NCBI GenBank assembly: GCA_047639575.1 | Contig: JBLIOB010000115.1 | Span: 1-12,091, forward strand | Reading direction: 5' to 3' | Length of the DNA: 12,091 nt | Source of the DNA: JBLIOB01 sp047639575 | GTDB lineage: Bacteria > Bacteroidota > Bacteroidia > Flavobacteriales_D > Parvicellaceae | In this document: in pieces, positions 1 to 8,400 of the stretch | Position numbering within the stretch: the first letter of the stretch is position 1 | Layout: every line of letters starts with the position of its first letter | Program-made: the position numbers and the translations under genes | Notes under the pieces: generated by a model | Seen by the model: the letters and a program-made list of their open reading frames with translations, nothing else | What the model was told of the DNA's origin: nothing | Database searches by the model: none

Positions 1-3000
1 CGCATGCTCCATCAGCGGTATCACAAATTGGTGATGCACTATAAGGACAACCTATTTCATTTTGACCAACTAGAAGATCATTTTGAATATCGTAATGATA
101 AACACCTGCATTTAGAGGATCTTCGAATTCTCCGGGCCCAGAATACAGACATCTAAAATTATTACTAGGATCAATAGTCGCTGAATTCATCTGCGTACAA
201 GTTTTCTTATTCACAATCCAGCGATGAACGAAAACATAATTATTAGGAGGCGAAATAAGTCTGACAAGATCAAAGACTTCACCTGTTCCAGTCGAAATAC
301 TATTAATAACAGGCCTAACTTCATAGAAATAAACGGTGTTAGGTACCGGTGAAGTTCTAGAGTTTACAATATCATCAGTATAGGTCCTGATCGAACTTCC
401 TAAAACTGTTTTGTTAATTGGCTCGTCAAAATCAAAAGGTTCATCTTGTAATGTTGTTCCACCAAATTGTGAAGCAATTCCAGTCGATAAACGTCGATAA
501 ACGTTCCAGCCAGTAATTGTCCCTGTTCCTGAAACTGTAAAATCTTCCCAAGTAAGTGTCGTTTCCGATGGAAGGTAAACTTCCCAGTCTCCAAGCGCAC
601 CAAGGTTATCTCTACTTCTATAACAAACATTATTGGCTGAATCATAGAAAAAGACATTGGCAGCTGACGGGGTTAAAGGTCCGCCATATTCCGCAAACGG
701 ATGTCCTGGATTAATTGGATCAACGTTTAACGTTCCAATACAACTTGCTCCAAGCCCTGCACATTCTGTAGCTGTCGCGGAAGGAGAAATATTGCAAACT
801 GAAGAAAAGGCAGTCCAATCTGTATTGGTCGTACCAGTAGATCGGTAACAAAGATCATTAGTTGTATCATGAAAAATAACTCCATTAGCATCAGGAACAA
901 CTGAGCCTAAAGGAGTAGAAGTACCGGTGCACTCAGATCCAATGTCACATTGATCCCTATTATAAGTACAAGCCGTTTTAGTAACTCCATTAGTTCCAAA
1001 TTGATCAACTCTAGGCCCTACTGAAGAAATATTCACCCAGCCTCCATGAATTGCACTTACAGGATTTACCGTTACTGCAAAAGTCACATCGACTTGCCCG
1101 GTAACAGTACTGTCTTCAACAGAGATAGTTATATTTGCTGTACCAGATTGCCCTCCAACTGGTGTAACTTCTATTCTAAAACGACCGGCACTTTCATCAG
1201 CAATGCCACCTAGAACAGCAGCATCTGCTTGTTCATTGGCAAGGTCTATATAAAAAACCCTAATATTTGCATCTGGGACGAGTATTTGATTGCTACTTGT
1301 GGCCGTAACAAACGAAACCGTTTGAGCGTCTTCTGCCCCATTACCACCTTCATCAACAACCATTGAGTCAATGATAACAATATCCCTTTCATTAATAATT
1401 TGATCAGAAATAAAACCTGTTACTGCTACCCAGTCCGCACTTGTTGCTCCTGTACTTTGATAACAAACAGCATCGGCGACATCACTATGCCAATAAGTTA
1501 AACCAATAGCCGAGGGAGTAATAGTTCCCACAGGACTTGCTGCTCCTGTACATCCATTAACTCCACATTCAGGAGCTACGCTAAATTTTGAATATTCACA
1601 TAATTGAGCTTGATCATCAACTGAAGTAATTTCGATATCCACTTCACCATTATATAAAGATGCGGTAGTCCCATCAGTTACTGAATAAGTAAAAGAATCG
1701 GCAGCTAAAGTTCCACCGGCCAATGGCCCTGCGGCGGTAGTTACGGCGACAACCGCTGCTCCACCTGCACCAGTTACCAATAAGCTTGCCTTTGCATGGG
1801 CCGCGATTGCTATTTCTATATCAGTTTCATCAGTAGCATTTATGAGAATATGGATTGCTGTTCCAATTACTGTTACAACTGCAGTACCTGCAGTTATATA
1901 AGTTACATTTTCGTATTCTATAGTGATGCTATTTCCAAAAACACCTGCAGCAGCAGCGGTATAGGTTGTTCCCCCCATTACTAATGTTGCAGTAGCTCCG
2001 GAAGCAGAAAGATTTCCACTATTAGGTGTGTAATCACAAGTTAAATCGTCGACAGCAGTAGTACCAGTTAAGTTCATGCAGTTTATTAAAGATCCTTCTA
2101 ATGGAGACGCAACAATTGTATAAGTTAAAGGAGTTGTTCCTTCAGGATCTAAAGCCGCATTAACTACAATGGCGTAAGTTGTGGCAACAGCGGTTGCACT
2201 TTCAGCAACTGTTACGCCTTGAGAATTTGGTAATGGAGCATCGTTTACTGCAGAAACAGTAAGTGTCAGTGCAGAGGAAGTTGAAGTTAGACCATTATTA
2301 GTTACATCATAAGTAAGATCTACCGAACCAGCAAAGTCCTCAACACCTTTAACTGAGACGGTACAAACACTAGGTGTTGCCAAGTCACAGGTGCAACCTG
2401 AAACTACAGTTAAGTTAGCAGCATTAGCCCCTGTAGGTGTCGCCGTACAAGCTGTCCCGGTATTATCGTTATCTTCATCTGAATAATCTAATGTTATAAT
2501 CGTTAATACATCTTCAACAACGGTAGTAGGACTTGAAGTTAATAATTCATTTACTGGAGCATCATCACTCACAGTATAAGTCACACGAAGTATTCTATCT
2601 ACGGAATTAACAGTTCCATCATTTGCTCTATATGAGAAATTGTCTACTGTGCCGTTTAAAACATTAAACGTTGTGGGAACATAACTCCAGGTGCCAGTTC
2701 CGTTATTAATTGTCACAGAACCAAAACTAGGGGCAGCCACCAAAGTATAAGTAAGACTGTCACCATCATCATCAACAACATTGAATGCTTGGTTAGCTAC
2801 AGAAGGAACTACATCTTCAATCACAAATGCAGTTAAATCATCAAGAGCAGTGGGTTGATTATTTACTGCACTCACATTGACTCGAACTGTTTTGCTTACC
2901 GAGACACTTCCATCGTTATCTGTAATTTTATAAACAAAGTCACTGGTACCAGAAAATAAATTAACTGGAGATACCGTGGCGGTACAAACCCCACCCGTGC

Positions 3001-3331
3001 AAGCACAAACTGGATCAGTTGCTGTCCCAGGGTTATCAAGACCTGCTGAAAATGAAATAATAGTACAAAGTATTCCCTGAGTAGTATTGGCATCTGTATA
3101 ATTTAAAGTAATTAGATTATTTGAACTGTCTTCTATGACTGTAGCTATTTGCAAGGCAGTTGAGCCTAACTCGTCACAGGTTCGGCTAACAGAATTAAAT
3201 GTTCCGTCACCGCAATCACTATCAGTTGAATCTTTTTTACTTTTGGGTAAACAAGACGTCACAGTCACGATGACCATCACACTTAAAAAAAATCTAGAAA
3301 TAGCCTTAATGCTAATTTCTCTTAAACCCAT
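1..3331 (-). CDS. Giant repeat-containing surface lipoprotein (3' end cut by window edge)
   Basis: The frame is open without a stop from ATG at 3331 to position 1, giving at least 1110 residues; the C-terminus lies outside the window. A good Shine-Dalgarno AGGGG (3336-3340) sits four bases before the ATG. The N-terminus has a basic/hydrophobic signal peptide ending in lipobox VTSC, so Cys27 is the predicted lipidated residue. Residues about 50-430 contain cadherin-like modules with boundary motifs such as SAVNNQP and SAVNDAP. Two of them carry the same cysteine cluster, CxC plus VCT (Cys109/111/115 and Cys313/315/323). Residues about 445-541 look like an inserted surface domain. Three cysteine repeats follow (578-634, 788-839, 846-916). 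Next comes a fibronectin III-like stretch (about 921-1010, with WNVYRR and YEVRP), then a segment starting VHRWIVNKKTC. Likely role: adhesion or surface interaction at the outer membrane. This is inferred from architecture; no enzymatic domain is visible. The next gene is divergent. Confidence 0.88.
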   Translation of the reverse strand, partial: MGLREISIKAISRFFLSVMVIVTVTSCLPKSKKDSTDSDCGDGTFNSVSRTCDELGSTALQIATVIEDSSNNLITLNYTDANTTQGILCTIISFSAGLDNPGTATDPVCACTGGVCTATVSPVNLFSGTSDFVYKITDNDGSVSVSKTVRVNVSAVNNQPTALDDLTAFVIEDVVPSVANQAFNVVDDDGDSLTYTLVAAPSFGSVTINNGTGTWSYVPTTFNVLNGTVDNFSYRANDGTVNSVDRILRVTYTVSDDAPVNELLTSSPTTVVEDVLTIITLDYSDEDNDNTGTACTATPTGANAANLTVVSGCTCDLATPSVCTVSVKGVEDFAGSVDLTYDVTNNGLTSTSSALTLTVSAVNDAPLPNSQGVTVAESATAVATTYAIVVNAALDPEGTTPLTYTIVASPLEGSLINCMNLTGTTAVDDLTCDYTPNSGNLSASGATATLVMGGTTYTAAAAGVFGNSITIEYENVTYITAGTAVVTVIGTAIHILINATDETDIEIAIAAHAKASLLVTGAGGAAVVAVTTAAGPLAGGTLAADSFTYSVTDGTTASLYNGEVDIEITSVDDQAQLCEYSKFSVAPECGVNGCTGAASPVGTITPSAIGLTYWHSDVADAVCYQSTGATSADWVAVTGFISDQIINERDIVIIDSMVVDEGGNGAEDAQTVSFVTATSSNQILVPDANIRVFYIDLANEQADAAVLGGIADESAGRFRIEVTPVGGQSGTANITISVEDSTVTGQVDVTFAVTVNPVSAIHGGWVNISSVGPRVDQFGTNGVTKTACTYNRDQCDIGSECTGTSTPLGSVVPDANGVIFHDTTNDLCYRSTGTTNTDWTAFSSVCNISPSATATECAGLGASCIGTLNVDPINPGHPFAEYGGPLTPSAANVFFYDSANNVCYRSRDNLGALGDWEVYLPSETTLTWEDFTVSGTGTITGWNVYRRLSTGIASQFGGTTLQDEPFDFDEPINKTVLGSSIRTYTDDIVNSRTSPVPNTVYFYEVRPVINSISTGTGEVFDLVRLISPPNNYVFVHRWIVNKKTCTQMNSATIDPSNNFRCLYSGPGEFEDPLNAGVYHYDIQNDLLVGQNEIGCPYSASPICDTADGAC
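584..1600 (-). repeat. Three cysteine-containing protein repeats in the giant lipoprotein
   Basis: Inside the lipoprotein, three units share a pattern: an early Cys, a Gly-rich middle, a (T/V)PxAxG(V) turn, an aromatic followed by H/Y-D, a (V/L)CY(R/Q)S motif, and a final DW. Unit 1 is residues 578-634 (1430-1600), unit 2 is 788-839 (815-970), and unit 3 is 846-916 (584-796). Units 2 and 3 are nearly adjacent. Unit 1 is separated from them by about 150 residues of another beta-rich domain. The pattern suggests small disulfide-stabilised modules. I do not recognise a named family. Confidence 0.65.
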
Positions 3332-3335
3332 AATT

Positions 3336-3537
3336 CCCCTACTTCTTCTCTATAGTCCTTATCGTCAAAAGAAGGCCGGTATTTAGTAAACTCTTAGTAA
3401 TAGTCGAATTATACCGTGAATTTTTTAGTACTTGAGTGACTTACAGAGATATAAGGGGATAGGAACTTATTCATTAGAGGAATGGACTATTTTTGCCCAA
3501 AAAAACTGGCAAACAGAACAATTGGTATACTTGTACA
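3336..3537. promoter_or_regulatory. Divergent intergenic region with candidate promoters
   Basis: This spacer separates the leftward lipoprotein gene from the rightward barrel gene. On the minus strand a perfect -10 hexamer TATAAT lies at 3408-3413, which would give the lipoprotein mRNA a leader of about 70 nt; I see no convincing -35 hexamer. On the plus strand TATAAG at 3450-3455 is a weaker -10 candidate for the barrel gene, also without a good -35. A strong purine block AGAGG (3476-3480) precedes a short ATG frame discussed under findings. The promoter calls come from hexamer matching by eye only. Confidence 0.35.
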
Positions 3538-4485
3538 ATGAAGTTTTATTTGATTTTTGTGAACATTTTAATGCTTTACAGTTTTAATCTTTTTTCAGAA
3601 GAAATTGTGGTAGTCCAAAGTGTATCTAACTCTAGAAAAACATTTATAATTGACCAGGGAAGAACAGATGGTATTGCTCCAGGTATGGAGTCAGTATTTT
3701 CAACAGAAGACGCTAGCTATGTTGCTCAGGCCGTAGAATCCAGTAGAGATCATTCGATGTGGAGGATAATGGACAGAGAGGCAGCCTTCTCATTCGACAA
3801 GGGAGAAATTATTGTTTTCAATAAATCTCTCGAATCGATTTACACTCAAATTCCTAAACTCCAAGAAGAAATAAATAATAGACTCACTGAAGAAAAAAGA
3901 ACAAAACAAGATATAGATTTTGATTTTGTAAGGCTAGATTACCTTAAAGGAATTTACATTAAAAAAGCTTTTTGGATTGTACGCAGCAGTCTTTCATACG
4001 CCATATCAGAGTCAGTTTCAGAGGCAAAAGATAATGAATCCTCAAGAAACGGCATTCAATTAGAGTTAACTTACAACAAGCAATGGTTTGATCGTCTCGA
4101 CTGGGGAGTTGGAATAAGAATCGATAAAGAGAAAGTAATTATCGATGACCCAGGCCTTGAAATTCCCACCAGTCGATTTTTTATTGTAGCCGATTTAACT
4201 TATCACTTTGATTTTACAGATCATGTGAAAAATGATTTCTATGCTTCTCTAGGAATTGGTTTTGGCCGTTCTTCAACTGATGTAAACGGTGATGTCCAAT
4301 CTGGTTCGGCAACATTATTACCAGTTTTTAGACTTGGTTACGTCAACCAATTCTCTCGAAATATGGCGCTCTTGTTTGAAGGAACAGTCGAAGCTGTGGG
4401 ACAAAAAGAAACTTTTGAAAGCAGCGGAATAGAACAATCAACAAATATTATAAACTCCAAATTAACAATCGGAGTCCGTTTCTAA
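3538..4485 (+). CDS. Predicted outer-membrane beta-barrel protein
   Basis: A 315-residue exported protein. From ATG 3538 the product begins with a classical signal peptide (MKFYLIFVNILMLYSFNLFS, cleavage probably just before EE). That is why I prefer this start over the in-frame TTG at 3493, which would add 15 polar residues in front of it. The ATG itself has no strong Shine-Dalgarno. After the signal, residues about 20-90 form a small beta-rich domain (with a DQGRTDGIAPGM turn). A charged, probably helical linker (about 95-130) follows. The rest has alternating hydrophobic/polar strands typical of a barrel, including LDWGVGIRID, FYASLGIGFGR and FRLGYVNQF, and ends KLTIGVRF. The terminal Phe is a common C-terminal signature of outer-membrane proteins recognised by the BAM machinery. 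Specific function not recognised. It is separated by 218 bp from the next rightward gene, so probably not in the same transcript. Confidence 0.75.
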   Translation: MKFYLIFVNILMLYSFNLFSEEIVVVQSVSNSRKTFIIDQGRTDGIAPGMESVFSTEDASYVAQAVESSRDHSMWRIMDREAAFSFDKGEIIVFNKSLESIYTQIPKLQEEINNRLTEEKRTKQDIDFDFVRLDYLKGIYIKKAFWIVRSSLSYAISESVSEAKDNESSRNGIQLELTYNKQWFDRLDWGVGIRIDKEKVIIDDPGLEIPTSRFFIVADLTYHFDFTDHVKNDFYASLGIGFGRSSTDVNGDVQSGSATLLPVFRLGYVNQFSRNMALLFEGTVEAVGQKETFESSGIEQSTNIINSKLTIGVRF

Positions 4486-4510
4486 ATTAGTCTTATTTAA
4501 TCAATTTAGA
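4481..4510. repeat. Inverted repeat at the end of the barrel gene
   Basis: Arms TCTAAATT (4481-4488) and AATTTAGA (4503-4510) are perfect 8-bp complements around a 14-base loop, and the stop codon of the barrel gene lies in the first arm. The stem is almost all A/T and no T-tract follows, so it is a poor intrinsic terminator. It could still form a weak 3' hairpin. Confidence 0.3.
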
Positions 4511-4554
4511 CAATTCTTAAGTAATCCCAAGACATTGAAATCTAGCAATAAATA

Positions 4555-4562
4555 CCCCCCCC
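4555..4562 (+). repeat. C8 homopolymer tract upstream of the protease-operon promoter
   Basis: Eight consecutive C residues stand in an otherwise AT-rich intergenic stretch (4486-4703). The tract ends 13 bp before the proposed -35 hexamer (4576-4581). Poly-C/G tracts of this length can slip during replication. Here a length change would alter the spacing of anything bound upstream of the promoter, not a reading frame. Confidence 0.6.
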
Positions 4563-4575
4563 TTTCTGCCCTAGT

Positions 4576-4604
4576 TTGGAGGCGCTAAATACATAGAATA
4601 TAAT
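4576..4604 (+). promoter_or_regulatory. Candidate sigma70-type promoter for the propeptide/protease pair
   Basis: TATAAT at 4599-4604 is a perfect -10 hexamer, 17 bp after TTGGAG (4576-4581), which matches the -35 consensus at 3 of 6 positions. Transcription would start near 4611, leaving a leader of roughly 90 nt before ATG 4704. The rest of the 218-bp gap holds the C8 tract and the inverted repeat described separately. Confidence 0.45.
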
Positions 4605-4703
4605 AATCAAAATACTTCTAACTATTCAATAACTGACTAAATTTATCCCTTAATCGTCCGATACGACATTACCTAGTCCATTATGGTTACAGGCGGATAA
4701 ATA

Positions 4704-5474
4704 ATGAAAAGAACTTTCTACATTGTCAGTAGCTTCGCTTTTATCATAGGTATTGGAGTGTTCAATCTTCAAAGGCCAAATAATAACGGCGAACAAATTT
4801 TTCAAAAAAAATCAGACCAGTCTAAAGCAGATGATAAAACCAAAACCAAAAAGAAAACTCGAAAATTCAGAAAAAGAACTACCCGTGGGATAAGTTCAAA
4901 AAATAAGCTTCATTATTCTAACTTTAAAAATGCCAAACATATGAATGTTGCAGCAAAAGGACTTAGGGCAAATCTAGCTTCAACACATACAAGTGGTGCT
5001 TCTTACAAAAAGAATAATAACCCTAACCATGAATATTTTGCTAACGGATCAACAATAAATATTTCAGGTGAAGATTACCGTTTATCTCCAGTGCTCGAAA
5101 CAGAATCGGCAAAAAACTTTGCTCCAAGCATGGGCAAAATTATAAAAAAAATAGGTAATATTATTATATTTAAGCCCAACAAGCCAGTTACAACAAAAAA
5201 AGTTTCTCAAGTGGCAATTAACGAGAGGACTGGAAAGATAGGAATAGTATCTGGAAAAATCGTACTCTCTTTAAAAGAAGATAAAAGCATTCAAGACTTA
5301 ATTGACAATTACGATATCTCACTTTATTACAATGCAGAACAAATTAATACATACATTGTTCAACCTCTGGATGAAAAACAAGATATTTTTGAATTACAGA
5401 ATAACTTAAATAACTCAGAACTTACTCTTTGGGCCAAGGCTGAAATAGTAAGCACTGTACCTTCGGTGAGATAA
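4704..5474 (+). CDS. Exported protein with a detached subtilase-propeptide-like C-terminal domain
   Basis: 256 residues; ATG preceded by AGGCGG (4691-4696) at 7-base spacing. The N-terminus (about 1-20) is a basic then hydrophobic export signal or membrane anchor without an obvious cleavage site or lipobox. Residues 45-61 are extremely basic (KTKTKKKTRKFRKRTTR). About 62-125 is polar and low complexity. From about 150 the sequence is beta/alpha ordered. Residues 180-256 have the layout of an S8/I9-type propeptide: strand SGKIVLSLK, helix SIQDLIDNYD, strand NTYIVQP, helix IFELQNNL, then LTLWAKAEIVSTVPSVR, resembling the 'LWAEPN' end of subtilase prodomains. The gene stops one base before the start of the protease gene, and the protease lacks its own prodomain. 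I infer an intramolecular-chaperone/inhibitor function supplied in trans, comparable to ORF2 of the Aeromonas sobria kexin-like protease ASP. The propeptide assignment is by pattern only. Confidence 0.72.
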   Translation: MKRTFYIVSSFAFIIGIGVFNLQRPNNNGEQIFQKKSDQSKADDKTKTKKKTRKFRKRTTRGISSKNKLHYSNFKNAKHMNVAAKGLRANLASTHTSGASYKKNNNPNHEYFANGSTINISGEDYRLSPVLETESAKNFAPSMGKIIKKIGNIIIFKPNKPVTTKKVSQVAINERTGKIGIVSGKIVLSLKEDKSIQDLIDNYDISLYYNAEQINTYIVQPLDEKQDIFELQNNLNNSELTLWAKAEIVSTVPSVR

Positions 5475-5475
5475 A

Positions 5476-8400
5476 ATGAAATATTGTTTATCTATATTGA
5501 TAATTCTTTTGCTAACAGGCTGTGTAGGCGAAAAGCAAAGCAAAAATGATGACGATGCTGGCGGAGGATCAGCTGGTGCAAATCCGTTCACTATCGAAAA
5601 CTCACCTCCTCAAGCGACAGAAATAACCCATTCAGGAGTAGTTAGTTTAAGCCAATTAGATTCAGTTGGAATATTTACCAATAAAGCATCAACCTGTAAG
5701 TTCGATACGATTCCATTTAAAGAATTTTTTAATATGAACTATAGAATGCAGAGCTTATCAAATAATTTTCACAGAATCGAAGGACCGAATTTTCAAGCAG
5801 GACAAGCTTACCAATACTATATAAAGTGCATGGACCCACTAGGAAATATTTCACCTCAAGATATTAACCTTGCATTTAGCGTAGATCCTGCTGTTAATAA
5901 CTTAGTTCCTATTATTGTAGATTTCGAACCAAGAGCGAACTTAGCAATAGGAACTAACCAAGTTATAATGAAAGTTATCACAAATTCAAATGCAAATTGT
6001 AAGTATAGTGACTCGCCTATTTACCTCTATGATGACGTAAGAATGTTGACCATGGCCAATTTTGGGCCAACTGATCATCGTTCAACTATAATGAATTTAC
6101 AAAATGGTGCCTCGTATGCGTTCTATGTACGTTGTAGGCCATCTTCTTCAAATAATTCAGCTTCAGATACTGGATCTACACCAATCGTTTTTGAAGTTGG
6201 TGATATTCTAGACAATACCCCACCCTTAATTCTTTTAGCTCTGCCAACAGGGGAACAAGCTTCAGGAACTACTTCCTCTACTCTTATAATTCAAACGAAT
6301 GAAGATTCACAGTGTCGATTCAATACAAGCTCAGCGACAACTTTCCTTCAAAAACAAATTTTTTCGAGTACTGATGCATTTATACATTCTCATGTAGTTT
6401 TAGGTCTTGGGCCAAATATAGATTATAATTATTATGTTCAATGTAGAGACGCTAAAGATAATGTCTCTGAGCAAGCAACTATAAATTTCAATATTAGAGA
6501 AGTAAATGATGGAGTTCCGCCTTTAATAACAGTTTTAGCACCAAATAATATTTTAACTTTTGGAGATACTGAAGAATTAGTGATTGTTTCTACTAACGAA
6601 AGAGCGAATTGTCGTGGATCAAAGCAAGCCGATGGCTATAACGATATGTCGGACTTCACTCAAACTGGCGAATTTAGTCATACAGTTACTGTTTCAAATT
6701 TAATTACAGGAATTAATACCTATTATGTGCGTTGTTCAGATTCAAACGGTAACTTATCAATCAGAAAATTAATTAATATTCAAGTAAATGAAGATACTAC
6801 AGACAGAACAGGTCCAAGTATTTCTAATGCAAGACCTTCAGGAGTATTCCCTTCCAGCACATCATTTGTAGACATGCAGGTTGATACTAATGAGGTAAGT
6901 AATTGCTTTTATACTACTGAAGGAACAGGCATTGATATTAATCAAATGAGTGTTTTTGCAAATACCGCTCAAGCCAATGCACATACTCAAAGGCTTCAAG
7001 GATTTATTTCTGGTACAACGTATAATTACTATATAAAGTGTAGAGATTTTGCTGGAAACATTTCAACTAATACTGCTACTTTAACATTTACTATTCAAGC
7101 AGAAGCAATCCCAGCAACTCCAACACCTCCACCTCCCCCACAAATACCAGACCCTCTACTTCCGTATGCTTGGCATTTAGAAAATATAGGACAAACAAAT
7201 TTTAGTTTAGTAGCAGGTGTTGCTGGAGAAGATCTACGAATGACTCAAGCCTTAGCAAATAACCTTCAAGGTACAGGAATAAGAGTTGCTGTATCGGATG
7301 ATGGACTTGAAGTACTTCACGAAGATTTAGCCGATAACACTGACATCGGTTTATCAAGAAATTATTCCGGTGCGCCACCGTGGGATGGAAGAAACCCTAC
7401 TCACGCAAATGATAGTGTTGGCCATGGAACTGCAGTTGGTGGACTAATTGGTGCAGTATCTGGGAATGGAAAAGGATCAAGAGGGGTATCGCCAGGTGTA
7501 ACTTTAGCCGGTTTTAAATTCTTAGACACTTTAGGTGATGATAATGACAACACACTTATAGCAAAATATATTGACCAAGCCACTGGAGCGTTTGATATTT
7601 TTAATTATAGTTACGGTGTAGCAAGTTGTGAGTTCTATGAAAATACACTTAGTGATGCTTTAGTAGCACAACTAAAGGCCGGGACTGAAACTCTTCGAAA
7701 TGGCAAAGGTACTATTTACGTAAAAGCTGCCGGTAATGAATATATTGGTGATTTGTCAGATTGTAACATTTTTCTAAATGCATCTGAACAACTTAAGCAC
7801 CCTTTCACTCAACCGCTTTATTTAGGAAATGCTTCTTTAAGTGCTCTTAACGCTAATCCCTATGTAGTGCTTGTAGGCGCAAATAATGCCCTTGGAGATA
7901 GTACATCTTATTCATCACCCGGACCAAACATTTGGGTAAGTGCTCCTGGAGGCGAATTTGGTTCTGATGATGATAGCGGTGGACTTACACTTCTCAATAC
8001 GCCTGCACTTATGACAACAGACTTTTCAGGCTGTGCTAGAGGGTTCTCACAAGCAGCAAGTACAAGAAACAGCTTTGATGATGGACATCCATTAAATTTA
8101 ACTTGTAATTATATTTCATCTTTTAATGGAACTAGCTCGGCATCACCAAATACGGCCGGTGCAATAGCTTTAATACTTGAAGCCAATCCAAATTTATCTT
8201 GGAGAGATGTAAAGCACATTCTCGCGCAATCAGCAATACGAATAAACCCAAATGCAGCAGATGAATCTCACCCAGGTGGTAGCGGGCTTGATGTGACTAA
8301 TCATACATACGCACAAGGATGGGTAAGAAATAATGCTGGTTATTATTATCATCGTTATTATGGTTTTGGAGCAGTTGCTGTAGATGCAGCCATAGCAAGA

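Noticed and set aside
483..502. Tandem 10-bp direct repeat GTCGATAAAC x2
   Set aside because: Only two copies, within coding sequence (codes part of WNVYRRLST in the fibronectin-like domain); most likely chance.
657..848. Short plus-strand frame inside the lipoprotein region
   Set aside because: It is antisense to a continuous 1110-codon frame with clear surface-protein features; it has no ribosome site or recognisable product. The same applies to the frames at 400-657, 1796-1984, 2896-3093 and 3135-3386.
7401..7583. Minus-strand 60-codon frame within the protease gene
   Set aside because: It is antisense to the catalytic His region of the S8 domain; a shadow frame.
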